Below are positions 8,772 to 17,607 of a stretch of DNA of 64,000 nucleotides, piece by piece. Location: assembly GCF_015687155.1 (NCBI RefSeq), contig NZ_JADPQF010000001.1:930001-994000 (forward strand), given 5' to 3'. Source of the DNA: Aliikangiella sp. G2MR2-5 (GTDB lineage: Bacteria; Pseudomonadota; Gammaproteobacteria; Enterobacterales; Kangiellaceae). A program made the position numbers and the translations under genes. Numbering within the stretch: position 1 is the stretch's first letter; the number at the start of each line of letters is the position of its first letter. The notes under the pieces were generated by a model. The model worked only from the letters and a program-made list of their open reading frames with translations, ran no database searches and was not told where the DNA came from.

Positions 8772-10588
8772 AAGATTCAAGATTATCTGTAGTAGTCATT
8801 GACGACGATAGTGTATCGCTGGAAGTAGCCTGTTCAATTCTGGACAACAGTGGATTCAACTGTTTGCCATTTAATTGTGCTGAGACTTTTCTCTCTCGTG
8901 ACAGTGAAGACAAACCTGACTTGATGCTCATCGATATTTATATGCCAGGACTCGATGGTATTTCTCTTTGTCGAAAAATTAGAGAAGATGATTCCTGGAA
9001 TGATGTGCCTGTTTTAATCATGACTTCGTCGGATAATGATGTAGGAAACGCATTTGAAAGTGGCGCTAACGACTATATTGAAAAACCCTTTGATCCTTCC
9101 AAGCATATTCCGCGAGTAGAATTTCATATTGCCGCGGCTCGAAACTCCAAAGCATTGTTAATGGCGAATGAAAAACTTAGTGAGTGGTCTAAGACTCTGG
9201 AATTTAAAGTAGAGCAACGAACCAAGGAAATTGCACTTAAAAATGCCCAGTTGAGAGATGAAATCAATGAGCGACGATTCCTCGAGGACCGGCTCCGATA
9301 CATAGCAACGCATGACTTTTTAACTCGTGTTTTTAACCGTTCAAAGCTGGAGCAACATCTTGATGAAATTATTTTGTCGAACGACAAAAATGCTGAATTA
9401 ACAACTTTTCTTTTTTACATGGATCTGGATCAGTTCAAAATAATTAACGAACATTTTGGTCACTTTGCTGGCGATGAATTGTTGCGACAAATTTCAGAGC
9501 AACTCCTTGGGTTTGCTCAGCCAGAAAGTCTGGTAGCAAGGGTCGGAGGGGATGAATTTGCGATTGTTTTTAATGCAGAAAGCAAAGACAAGGCCTATAA
9601 GAAAGTTTTGAGGCTTGCTGACCAGATTAACAACTATGAATTTAAGTGGCAGGACCAATCCTTTTATTTTTCGGCTTCAGGAGCAATGCTTTGCTTTACA
9701 GATAAATGGCTTTCTTCAGGACATATGCTGTCAATGGCCGATACAATGATCTTTGATATCAAGTTGAAGGGTGGAAATTTAATTGAAGTATATGACTCGT
9801 TAGAGGGAACCAGTGATGAGAAGAGACTGGAACTAAGCTGGATCCCCCAAATAAACAAAGCTGTCAAAGACAATGATTTTCAACTTCACTTTCAGGAAAT
9901 AGTTCCATCGAATTTAACCGGTAAAAAGAAAGCTGAGATTCTGTTGAGAATGAAAGCTTCTGCGGGAAGTGAAAAAGTATTACCTAGTTACTTTATTGGT
10001 GTTGCCGAGAAATTTCATTTAATAAAAAAAATAGATTCCTGGGTTGTAGAGGAAACGTGCAAATATTTAGCAAACCACGAATGTCAGTTTGAGAAACTAT
10101 GTGTAAATTTGTCGGGAGAGAGTGTTTCCAACCGCAAGTTTCTTAAGGATTTGATAGCGCGGATGAAAAACTATGGGCTGGATGGAAGTCAATTATGTTT
10201 TGAGGTTACAGAGACATCGGCACTCCACGATTTATCTTCTACGAGAAATTTTATCGACTATTTGAAAACTAATACACAATGCAAAATTGCTCTGGATGAT
10301 TTTGGTACCGGACAAGCGTCCTACGCCTACTTGAAGTCAGTACCATTCGATATTCTTAAAATCGATGGTGTTTTTGTCAAAGAAATCACTAAGCAAAGTG
10401 TTGATAAAAAGATGGTTGCTTCATTGATTGATATTGCTCATGAGCTAAATATGAGTGTCGTCGCTGAATGTGTCGAAACCAAAGAGTTGAGAGATATGCT
10501 AATCTCTATGGAAGCAGATTGGCTACAGGGATTTTATTTACACAAGCCTGAGCCTTTGTCTTTGCTTATGGAAACGGTCGAGCAATAA
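8768..10588 (+). CDS. Response regulator with REC, GGDEF and EAL domains
   Basis: A 606-residue cytoplasmic protein for c-di-GMP turnover. TTG start is supported by AAGGA seven bases upstream and an in-frame TAA directly before it. REC: IDDDS (Asp pocket), LIDIYMPG with the phosphoacceptor Asp, MTSS and a KP near residue 100. A coiled linker (about 135-170) joins a GGDEF domain with intact VGGDEF and MDLDQFK, but without RxxD five residues upstream, so no I-site. EAL domain: the signature is EIL rather than EAL, while CVNLS, CFEVTE, DDFGTG, K of ILKIDG, VVAECVE and LQGFYLHKP are kept. Both cyclase and phosphodiesterase activities are possible. The cognate histidine kinase is not nearby. Confidence 0.9.
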   Translation: MKDSRLSVVVIDDDSVSLEVACSILDNSGFNCLPFNCAETFLSRDSEDKPDLMLIDIYMPGLDGISLCRKIREDDSWNDVPVLIMTSSDNDVGNAFESGANDYIEKPFDPSKHIPRVEFHIAAARNSKALLMANEKLSEWSKTLEFKVEQRTKEIALKNAQLRDEINERRFLEDRLRYIATHDFLTRVFNRSKLEQHLDEIILSNDKNAELTTFLFYMDLDQFKIINEHFGHFAGDELLRQISEQLLGFAQPESLVARVGGDEFAIVFNAESKDKAYKKVLRLADQINNYEFKWQDQSFYFSASGAMLCFTDKWLSSGHMLSMADTMIFDIKLKGGNLIEVYDSLEGTSDEKRLELSWIPQINKAVKDNDFQLHFQEIVPSNLTGKKKAEILLRMKASAGSEKVLPSYFIGVAEKFHLIKKIDSWVVEETCKYLANHECQFEKLCVNLSGESVSNRKFLKDLIARMKNYGLDGSQLCFEVTETSALHDLSSTRNFIDYLKTNTQCKIALDDFGTGQASYAYLKSVPFDILKIDGVFVKEITKQSVDKKMVASLIDIAHELNMSVVAECVETKELRDMLISMEADWLQGFYLHKPEPLSLLMETVEQ

Positions 10589-10652
10589 TTTTCTATATGT
10601 GGATATCAGCGGTTTTGTGTGAAATATCTAAATGTGTAATCGCAGTATCAAA

Positions 10653-12461
10653 TTAAGGACATATAGTTCTTTCAGAAACGGATGCCTGAATCATATTAAA
10701 AGGGCTATAGCTATCAGCATCGGCAAATCGAAATAGAGAAACATTGTTGGGTAAAACTACCACTATATTACCGCCAAATCCGCTCATATAAGGTAGTTGC
10801 AAATTGCAGCCGTTATTGTCGCTATAAGGGGAAGTCCAAAAGGAATAAAGGTAGCGCGATTCACCATACTCATTGTCTTCCCACCAACTGTGTAGTCCGA
10901 TATTACTGGTTTGAAAAAGAGACTCTAGCAGTTTGCCTTGATGAAGTATTTGCTCTCCATTATGACTTCCGTTGTTTTGCAATAACATTGTGAGCTTAGC
11001 CAGATCATCAATATTGGGATAAAGCCCATGAAAGAGTTCAGGTAATCCTGGTTGTTCAGAGGGTTCGTCTGTAGCCAATATAGGAACATGCTGTATTCCT
11101 AAAGGAGTAAAAACTTCATCTCTCATCATCTGCCAGATATTGAATTCAGCTCCTTCGATTGACTGGTAATAGGCGTTCATTGCAGCAGCAAGTACAATTG
11201 TCATGGCTGAGTTATATCGAAAGACTTCTCCGGGACCCCAGGAATAATTGCGGTAACTAAAGGATATTTCAAGCTTCTCTGCCAGTGAGGGTTTAACTAG
11301 CCAGGATTCCATTTTTGCAGTATTTTCGTCAGCAAATATATCTCCGGAGTTGAGTGAGTCTCCATTATCGCCCACTCCCACCGCCATGTTCAGAACATCT
11401 CCGAAGGTGACACTGTCCCAGCCAGAGTGGGGAGCTGTGACATTCAGATAATCAATGACTTTTAATTGGTAAACCTGTTCTCCATATTTTTGTGCGAGGC
11501 GCATCATTGTTAATGAAGCACCGAGCGATTTTGTGACTGAGTAGGCCCCATTTCTCATCCAGCGACAAAAAGGATAGTTTCCGTAACGTGTATAGCAGGG
11601 CTGCGCATAAACTTCGCCATCGATGATAATTCCTGTTGCAGAAATGCTGGACTGGGGGAGGTTGCTATTAAACTGTGAGGTTTTAATTGTTTGACTTAAA
11701 TTTGTAAGAGTACTCCACGGGTGGATAGTTACTGTATTTGATTCTTCCTGCTTGAAGGCTTCGATTATTTGAGACTCGTTGCTAAAAGTCTTTGGCTGGT
11801 AACTTGCATCCAGATGCGCATAGATGTCATTTCTAAACCAGGAAGTGGTTTCCTGAGTAAACTGAACTCTTAAATGGCTCATTTGCGAGTCATTATAAAT
11901 AAAGCTGGCAACGCCGTTATGTACCTGGTTTCTTCTCGCACTGATAAAAGATATTGGAAAGCTTGCTCGAGACCACCCGTCATCGCTATCTTCTGACCAG
12001 ACAAGGCCCGGATCGAGAATCACTCCCCAGAAACTGTTGTCGTCTGCTTTCAGTTGACGATCTCGATGGAGTGGGATGAGTTTCCCGCTATCACTAATAA
12101 ACTCCAGGCTGATATCTGGAAAGTTTTTAAAACTTTCATCTCCGCCTATATAGTACTCGGAAAAGTTACCCAGCAGTCGCCGAGAGTTAATTTGAATACG
12201 GCCTGAAAATTTGTGTAGTTCAGCAGAGGTATTTCCAATGGGTAAAAAGTAGCTATTGTGAATAGGAGATGAGTGCGGATAATCTGGTTCATTTAAATGG
12301 GCTGCGGTTAACCAGTCTCTTTTATTTGTCGGGGCGGAGAGCGCTGATGATGATGTTGGCGGTGCATTTTCTAAGTCATCGGAATCACTATTTGAAGAAC
12401 CACACGCGATAATGGTTGCGATAATAAGTGCCGTAAGTCCTGATGTTATTATTGTTCGCAT
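10653..12461 (-). CDS. Lipoprotein of the class C beta-lactamase/esterase fold
   Basis: A 602-residue serine hydrolase of the COG1680 group (beta-lactamase, esterase, NylB-like). The signal peptide ends in a lipobox with Cys20 (TIIAC), followed by an Ser/Asp-rich linker, so it is a membrane-anchored periplasmic or surface lipoprotein. The first 230 residues have no domain I recognise. The catalytic domain has SVTK near residue 305 (nucleophile Ser and Lys), FRYNS near residue 410 as the Tyr motif and GFGGN near the end in place of HxG. Tyr followed by Ser at +2 rather than Asn resembles NylB-type hydrolases more than true beta-lactamases. Substrate unknown. It is monocistronic. Confidence 0.8.
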   Translation of the reverse strand: MRTIITSGLTALIIATIIACGSSNSDSDDLENAPPTSSSALSAPTNKRDWLTAAHLNEPDYPHSSPIHNSYFLPIGNTSAELHKFSGRIQINSRRLLGNFSEYYIGGDESFKNFPDISLEFISDSGKLIPLHRDRQLKADDNSFWGVILDPGLVWSEDSDDGWSRASFPISFISARRNQVHNGVASFIYNDSQMSHLRVQFTQETTSWFRNDIYAHLDASYQPKTFSNESQIIEAFKQEESNTVTIHPWSTLTNLSQTIKTSQFNSNLPQSSISATGIIIDGEVYAQPCYTRYGNYPFCRWMRNGAYSVTKSLGASLTMMRLAQKYGEQVYQLKVIDYLNVTAPHSGWDSVTFGDVLNMAVGVGDNGDSLNSGDIFADENTAKMESWLVKPSLAEKLEISFSYRNYSWGPGEVFRYNSAMTIVLAAAMNAYYQSIEGAEFNIWQMMRDEVFTPLGIQHVPILATDEPSEQPGLPELFHGLYPNIDDLAKLTMLLQNNGSHNGEQILHQGKLLESLFQTSNIGLHSWWEDNEYGESRYLYSFWTSPYSDNNGCNLQLPYMSGFGGNIVVVLPNNVSLFRFADADSYSPFNMIQASVSERTICP

Positions 12462-12629
12462 ATTACTGACGAGTAGTTTGTTTTTTGTTCAATCGAGTCT
12501 ATCGCATAACAGGTATTATTAGAAGGCAAGTTGCAAATATTCAATACTTTTTCCTTGCCAGATGTTTAACCCTGATTGTCTGGATGTTCGTTTATCTATT
12601 GAAACATTGTATTTAATCAGGAAAAGCAT

Positions 12630-13094
12630 ATGGAGCATAACTCAAAAGTCAACGGTTTTTCACTTTTGGAAATTCTAATTGCAATGGCGATAATGACCAT
12701 CATTGGTGGCATTATGGTAGGACAATATTGGAATTCAATTGGTACGGCAAACTTTCAAAAGTTAAAAGGCGATCTATCTGTACTTGAGTCGGCACTTATA
12801 CAATATCACGCTGATAATTTCATGTTTCCTACAACTGAACAGGGATTACAAGCACTAGTAAGCAGGCCTGATATTCATCCACATCCCAGGCATTATCCTA
12901 CGATGGGCTACCTGCCTAAGCTGGGGCTTGATCCCTGGGGAAATCCATATCAATATAATTTTCCGGGCGAGTTTGCCCACTATGATATTTATTCCTTAGG
13001 GCGCGATGGGGAGCCTGGTGGTGAAGGGGAAGACGCTGACATTGGAAACTGGAATATTGATGAGGCGATTAGAAATTTAAAAAATAGTCAGTGA
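12630..13094 (+). CDS. Orphan GspG-like major pseudopilin
   Basis: A 154-residue type II secretion pseudopilin. A short basic leader ends in G followed by FSLLEILIA, the prepilin peptidase site with Glu at +5, then a hydrophobic helix. The globular part has TTEQGLQALV, DPWGNPYQY and a C-terminal GRDGEPGGEGEDADIGNW loop, which in GspG binds calcium. Known GspG forms the body of the pseudopilus. No other gsp gene is in the window, so this copy is outside a T2SS operon and is probably a paralogue. AGGAAA precedes the ATG by seven bases. Confidence 0.88.
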   Translation: MEHNSKVNGFSLLEILIAMAIMTIIGGIMVGQYWNSIGTANFQKLKGDLSVLESALIQYHADNFMFPTTEQGLQALVSRPDIHPHPRHYPTMGYLPKLGLDPWGNPYQYNFPGEFAHYDIYSLGRDGEPGGEGEDADIGNWNIDEAIRNLKNSQ

Positions 13095-13172
13095 AAAAAG
13101 ATAAAAAAGGATCGCATTTGCAAAGCAGATAATGCAAATAGGAGAATGGAAAATTGGTTGACGGTTACTAGC

Positions 13173-14594
13173 TTAAAGTGAAACCTGATTTCTACCGCCG
13201 TCTTTTGCTCGATACAACGCTGAATCTGCCCTGGAAATAAGCGATTCCTGGCTTTCTTCGTCTCTCCATTGAGCAACACCAAAGCTTGCGGATATATTTT
13301 TAAGAGGCCGTATCTGGGCATTAACTAAAGCTAGCCTGAGCTTTTCCGCGACTAGTTCGGCATTATCCAAACTGGTTGAAGGACAAATAATCAGGAACTC
13401 TTCACCTCCCCAGCGACCAAGAAAATCATTGGTGCGTAGATTGGATTTTATTAACTGAGCGATTGTTTTCAGGACATTGTCACCAACCGTATGGCCATGT
13501 TCATCGTTAATTTTTTTAAAATAGTCAATATCCAGCATAATGATAGAAAGTGGGGAGTGATAGCGTTTACAGGTTTCAATTTCCTGTATGAAAACCTGAT
13601 CCATTTTTACCCGATTGAAAACTTTTGTCAGAGGATCCGTAATGGATAGCTGTTCAAGTTTGATCTGGGATTCTCTCAATTTTGCGTTCAGCATTTTCAA
13701 GTAGCGATTCCACCAGATGAGAGTGCTGACGATAAGTATGATAGCAAAGGTGATTATCCAGTACTTCTGGTAATCGATATCAGGATCATAACTGACAACT
13801 GCTCCCTCACTCATAAACTCTTCAATTTGTCTGGGATCGGTAGCGATTAGAGATTTTTCCAAAATATCGTGCAATAGCTGATTTTTTTTCTGGGTCGCCA
13901 GTGAAGCAATATCGTCATAAACCGGCGGGAGTACTCCGACTACTTTTAACTCTCTGGTCTGTTCATTGTTAAACAGGTTCGCTGCGGAGTATAGAGATAC
14001 GATTGTGCCGTAGGCTTTGTCTTGAAGTATGTAGTCCAGTTCTTCTTGTACAGTATCAACATAAACGAACTGCACATTTGGGTGGTTATTTCTAATCTGG
14101 GTAACCGCATAGTTACTTTTTAACATAGCGAATACTTTATCAGAAACTTCATACAGATCTCTGAAATAGGGTTCTTCTTTACGGCTGATAACAACGCGTT
14201 TAATTCGAACATATGGGCGAGTGAAGTTCATTGTTTTACTTCTCTCTTCCGTTTTGGTGGCCCACGGCAAAATATCGCATTTTCCCTGCTGCAATGCCGC
14301 CAAAGAGTCTGCCCAGGACATCAATGGAGTCGCTACGAATTTCAGACCACTTTTATTCGCGATGAGGCGAACAATCCCAATACTTGCATTGTTGTTGGCC
14401 TGTTGTATGACATTGCATACTTTAAAAATCTTTCCACTGTCAATGAGTGCTTTTTCTGCAGGAGTAAAAATTCCTGTGGAAGAAAGCGATGGACTAGAAG
14501 AGGAGAGGGCTCTTTCCTGAAAAAATGCCTTGCACGGTGTAGTGAATGCTATTAAATAAAATAATAATATGATCAATCTAACGAACTTTGACAT
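13173..14594 (-). CDS. Diguanylate cyclase with periplasmic SBP_bac_3 sensor domain
   Basis: A 473-residue protein of the same plan as the cyclase near 3-4.5 kb. Signal peptide (ends TPCKA), a type 3 solute-binding domain with FKVCNVIQQ, GKCDILPWATK and TRPYVRIKRVV (residues about 45-270), one membrane helix near 280-300, and a GGDEF domain. The active site is RWGGEEF with DIDYFKKIND; RTND lies five residues before it, so product inhibition through the I-site is expected. It probably links a periplasmic ligand to c-di-GMP synthesis. Monocistronic; convergent with the pseudopilin gene. Confidence 0.9.
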   Translation of the reverse strand: MSKFVRLIILLFYLIAFTTPCKAFFQERALSSSSPSLSSTGIFTPAEKALIDSGKIFKVCNVIQQANNNASIGIVRLIANKSGLKFVATPLMSWADSLAALQQGKCDILPWATKTEERSKTMNFTRPYVRIKRVVISRKEEPYFRDLYEVSDKVFAMLKSNYAVTQIRNNHPNVQFVYVDTVQEELDYILQDKAYGTIVSLYSAANLFNNEQTRELKVVGVLPPVYDDIASLATQKKNQLLHDILEKSLIATDPRQIEEFMSEGAVVSYDPDIDYQKYWIITFAIILIVSTLIWWNRYLKMLNAKLRESQIKLEQLSITDPLTKVFNRVKMDQVFIQEIETCKRYHSPLSIIMLDIDYFKKINDEHGHTVGDNVLKTIAQLIKSNLRTNDFLGRWGGEEFLIICPSTSLDNAELVAEKLRLALVNAQIRPLKNISASFGVAQWRDEESQESLISRADSALYRAKDGGRNQVSL

Positions 14595-14907
14595 ATAGCT
14601 GGTAGTACCTGGTTTATTATTTACTTGTTTCCAGTCAGTGCTTGACGCATTTTATACGCTTCCCTCGTTGTGAAAACGATTTGCAATAAGATGACTTGCA
14701 TTGAAATCATACTTGTTTAAGTTTAGCCTAAATTACTAATATCTGGATTATTTTAGATAGATAATAAGGCCGTAATCTTGTTGAATTTACCCTTTTATGT
14801 GATTAGTTCTGCTGGAGGGATTGCTTATTCATTTATTGTGGCAGATTGAGTGGGTGAAACAGATCCTTCTATATCAGTTACAAGGACCTGCCACACTTAC
14901 TCGCTGT
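14595..14907. other. Intergenic region without a supported gene
   Basis: About 313 AT-rich bases. An 8-bp inverted repeat (TGTGGCAG near 14838 and CTGCCACA near 14888) lies just after the stop of the next minus-strand gene and may help end its transcript, but there is no clear T-tract. Promoter sequence for the cyclase gene is expected here. Confidence 0.4.
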
Positions 14908-15417
14908 TTAGCGATTTCTGAGTTTTGCTATAAGAATGGATACACCTTGATTTCCAATAATTAGCAACAAGCCAATGACGACTTCGGCAATCGTTGCGTA
15001 AAAGGAGGCTTGATCAACAGGTTGCATAGGGGTGCTGCCAAACTCGTTGGTAAGCTCCAGCTTTAACGAGAAGTAAAAAATTATATCCGAAAGGCTGAAA
15101 GCTATAATATAGACGCCAATCGCTGATATCAAAGCAGAGTTCAGGCTATTGAAATATTCTGGCGTTTGTTCACTTTGAGCAGAGTCAGGAACAATGCTTC
15201 TAATCAGTTTATTAGGAAAAAACCAGAAGAGTACGGCGAAAATCAGAGTTACAAGGTTGGGAACGAAGACCGTAAAGACTAAGAAACTTGTAGTCGCGTA
15301 TTCACTGTTTAAAGCGACGGAATTGAAAAACTGTTGAGGAAAATTTTCGAGTATTCGGATTAGCAAAAATATGGCTGCGATTCTTATTGTTGTTACCAGT
15401 ATATTTCTATGCGTCAT
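14908..15417 (-). CDS. Four-helix membrane protein of unknown function
   Basis: A 169-residue protein that I do not recognise. Four membrane helices are visible (about residues 8-24, 44-66, 92-115 and 140-162), with short polar loops and a basic C-terminus (KLRNR). It may be transcribed ahead of the PepSY gene region's downstream end; the gap to that gene is about 77 bases. No catalytic motif is visible. Confidence 0.6.
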   Translation of the reverse strand: MTHRNILVTTIRIAAIFLLIRILENFPQQFFNSVALNSEYATTSFLVFTVFVPNLVTLIFAVLFWFFPNKLIRSIVPDSAQSEQTPEYFNSLNSALISAIGVYIIAFSLSDIIFYFSLKLELTNEFGSTPMQPVDQASFYATIAEVVIGLLLIIGNQGVSILIAKLRNR

Positions 15418-15494
15418 TGCTATTTTCCCGGTTCATTAAAAGTGTATTGGCGCTTAATGTGATTCCTGTCTCGTCTCTTTCCAGGACTTTTCTT

Positions 15495-16112
15495 TCAAGT
15501 CTTTTTTTTAACTTGGCGCTTGTTTGAAATATAGAGCTTAATACCGAGGACCGACAATATCGTAAGTAGAATTAACCCCAATATTCCAATGACTTGATTT
15601 AATCCGTCCCACGGTGTCCATTGTAGATAATGAACTTTATAAAGAATGCCGATAATTTCTCTGTCCTTTCCTTTCTGGGTGAAGCTTAAAGTATTCCAGT
15701 CTAGTGCAACTTCTATATCATTGCTCGTATAAGCTTTAGTTCCTTCTACTCTCGCAATAGAACCATACCTTTCCAAATTGTGCGAAGTGATATCTTCAAA
15801 CAATGACTTTAATTCGGACTCACCTGGTATTGGCGCTAATTCAAGCGTATCGGGATCCAGATGAAGTGTTTTTCCATAAGACTTAACCAGAAGGTGACTA
15901 CCTAGAATCGATTTTAATAATCGAACCTCGGTCCAGCCGGAATTTTTTGGAAGTGTGACAGTCTCTTCAATTGGGTAGGTTTTAAGATTGAGTCTTTCAT
16001 AAGCACCTTTGTAACCGGGCTTAATGAAGAATACCACGCCGGTCGCGGCCCAGCAAAGCATGGGGATAAGCATTGCTAAACCAATATAACGGTGAAGTTT
16101 TTGACTTTTCAT
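15495..16112 (-). CDS. PepSY-associated membrane protein
   Basis: About 205 residues. Start chosen at 16112, where the ATG overlaps the TAA of the upstream acetyltransferase gene (TAATG), which implies coupled translation; the longer frame has no such support. An N-terminal helix with LHRYIGL, LCWAATGVVFF is typical of the PepSY-TM family's first helix. The periplasmic part has the PepSY-like YGSIARVEGTKAYTSNDIEVALDW and the end has LYKVHYLQWTPWDGLNQVIGILG followed by a second helix and a basic tail. Such proteins are often linked to iron-siderophore reduction, but that is not shown here. Confidence 0.75.
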   Translation of the reverse strand: MKSQKLHRYIGLAMLIPMLCWAATGVVFFIKPGYKGAYERLNLKTYPIEETVTLPKNSGWTEVRLLKSILGSHLLVKSYGKTLHLDPDTLELAPIPGESELKSLFEDITSHNLERYGSIARVEGTKAYTSNDIEVALDWNTLSFTQKGKDREIIGILYKVHYLQWTPWDGLNQVIGILGLILLTILSVLGIKLYISNKRQVKKKT

Positions 16113-16660
16113 TATCGCTGTTGTTCCCACTCCTCGAGATTAAGGGCGAGGATTATATCCCTTTGCTTGTCCTTACCTAAAGTAAAAATATGTTCACCAA
16201 TTTCAGTAAAGCCTGTCTTTTTATAAAATGTGATCGCTCGAAAGTTATTCTCCCATACTCCTAACCACGCAGTTTGAACATTATTTTCCTTCATTTTGGA
16301 AAGACACTGAAACATAAGCTTCTGAGCCAGTCCTTTGCCATGATAATGTTTTTCTATATATATTCTTTTTATTTCTGCGGGATGTTCGAGCTCCATATTT
16401 GAAGGAATACTATCCCATTTGATTTGCGTATAGGCGACTAGTTTTTTATTTTCTTCGATTTGCTCATTCTCCGCTACAAAGGTGTAATACCCTGAATTTG
16501 CGAGTTCCGAAGACTGGATGGCTTCACTATAGTTATTAGCACAATAATCATCCATATCATCAATTGTGTTTTCATGAGAGAAGGTTTCTCGAAATGTTTT
16601 TTCAGCTAGTTTGGATAGCGTAGCTGAGTCAGATGAAATGGCTGGCCTGATTTTTATCAT
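16112..16660 (-). CDS. GNAT-family N-acetyltransferase
   Basis: A 182-residue cytoplasmic acetyltransferase. It begins IRPAISSDSATL, the usual first strand and helix. The acetyl-CoA loop is seen in RIYIEKHYHGKGLAQKLM (the R/Q-x-x-G-x-G/A pattern as HGKGLA). NNFRAITFYKKTGF is the typical motif B. Substrate not predictable. First gene of a two-gene unit with the PepSY protein, sharing one base between stop and start. Confidence 0.88.
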   Translation of the reverse strand: MIKIRPAISSDSATLSKLAEKTFRETFSHENTIDDMDDYCANNYSEAIQSSELANSGYYTFVAENEQIEENKKLVAYTQIKWDSIPSNMELEHPAEIKRIYIEKHYHGKGLAQKLMFQCLSKMKENNVQTAWLGVWENNFRAITFYKKTGFTEIGEHIFTLGKDKQRDIILALNLEEWEQQR

Positions 16661-16691
16661 TTAAACTCTAGAATATTCTAAATTGATTTAA

Positions 16692-16720
16692 TAAAAAAGC
16701 CCGGTATGAGCGTACCGGGC
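16692..16720 (-). terminator. Terminator of the nrdJ operon
   Basis: On the minus strand an 8-bp stem (GCCCGGTA / TACCGGGC) with a 6-base loop is followed by TTTTTT. It lies between nrdJb and the acetyltransferase gene. Confidence 0.92.
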
Positions 16721-16845
16721 TGTCATGGTGGATTTAAGTTTTCAGTTGCCTGAAAAGATAGTGTTTATTTTATTATTGCTCCCCTGAAACTTTTTGTTGG
16801 CCACTTAAAGGCAACCAACTCAAATTTCTTACCACTTAATTTTTA

Positions 16846-17532
16846 TTATCCGCACTTAGAGTCGCCACAGCTCAAACAGGTCATACAACCATCCATCAAT
16901 ACTGCTGCCTTGGTCATACACTTGCTACACATTTGGGCTCCTTCCGGGTAGTCGCCACCGTTATACTCGGCTTTGCCACCAGTTTGCAGTGCTTCATACT
17001 CCTTACGTTTAGCATCGACAAGTGCTTGCTGGTGCTGATCAAGTTCTGGATCTTTTAGCAAGCCGATCATTTTCAGGTGTGATTCAATTGCATCACCGAT
17101 CTCAGCAACTAGTGAAGGCATGAATTTACCACCTGGTTTGAAATAGCCACCTTTAGGGTCGAATACCGCTTTAAGCTCTTCGGCCAGAAAAGTACAGTCG
17201 CCACCTTTGCGGAATACTGCCGAAATAACTCGCGTCAAAGCAACAACCCACTGGAAGTGATCCATGTTTTTCGAGTTAATAAAAATTTCGAACGGACGGC
17301 GTAGTTCGTGTTCGGTACCTGGATTTAGAACAATGTCATTGATCGTCATGTAAAGCGCATGGTCTGACAAAGGTGTTTTTACCTTGTAAGTCGAACCCAA
17401 AAGCATTTCAGGGCGCTTGACGCTCTCATGCATGTGAACGATTTCAGCCGATGGCTTTTTCTCTTCGAGTTTTTTGTCTTCAGCTGTTTTGACTTTGTAG
17501 CCAACGATAGATTGATTAATAATTTTTGGCAT
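16846..17532 (-). CDS. nrdJb: NrdJb: TSCPD-domain subunit of split class II ribonucleotide reductase
   Basis: A 228-residue protein that supplies the C-terminal part of the B12-dependent reductase, as in Pseudomonas where class II enzyme is split into NrdJa and NrdJb. It has the TSCPD-like core (ALYMTINDI, PFEIFINSKN, VVALTRVISAVFRKGGD) and a cysteine-rich tail (CSKCMTK, CMTCLSCGDSKCG) whose cysteines would rereduce the active site. Located 75 bases after nrdJa, in the same direction, and ends the operon. The ribosome site is GGAAAAG about seven bases before the ATG. The split itself is established in the family; that the two halves interact here is inference. Confidence 0.88.
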   Translation of the reverse strand: MPKIINQSIVGYKVKTAEDKKLEEKKPSAEIVHMHESVKRPEMLLGSTYKVKTPLSDHALYMTINDIVLNPGTEHELRRPFEIFINSKNMDHFQWVVALTRVISAVFRKGGDCTFLAEELKAVFDPKGGYFKPGGKFMPSLVAEIGDAIESHLKMIGLLKDPELDQHQQALVDAKRKEYEALQTGGKAEYNGGDYPEGAQMCSKCMTKAAVLMDGCMTCLSCGDSKCG

Positions 17533-17550
17533 GGTCTTTTCCGTAATCTA

Positions 17551-17582
17551 TATCTATTTGATCCAATATCTATTTGATCCAA
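17551..17582. repeat. Tandem 16-bp duplication between nrdJa and nrdJb
   Basis: TATCTATTTGATCCAA occurs twice head to tail (17551-17566, 17567-17582) and a third partial copy follows. It fills much of the 75-base gap and sits just upstream of the nrdJb ribosome site. Confidence 0.85.
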
Positions 17583-17607
17583 TATCGTCTGTTGATCAAT
17601 GGGAAGT

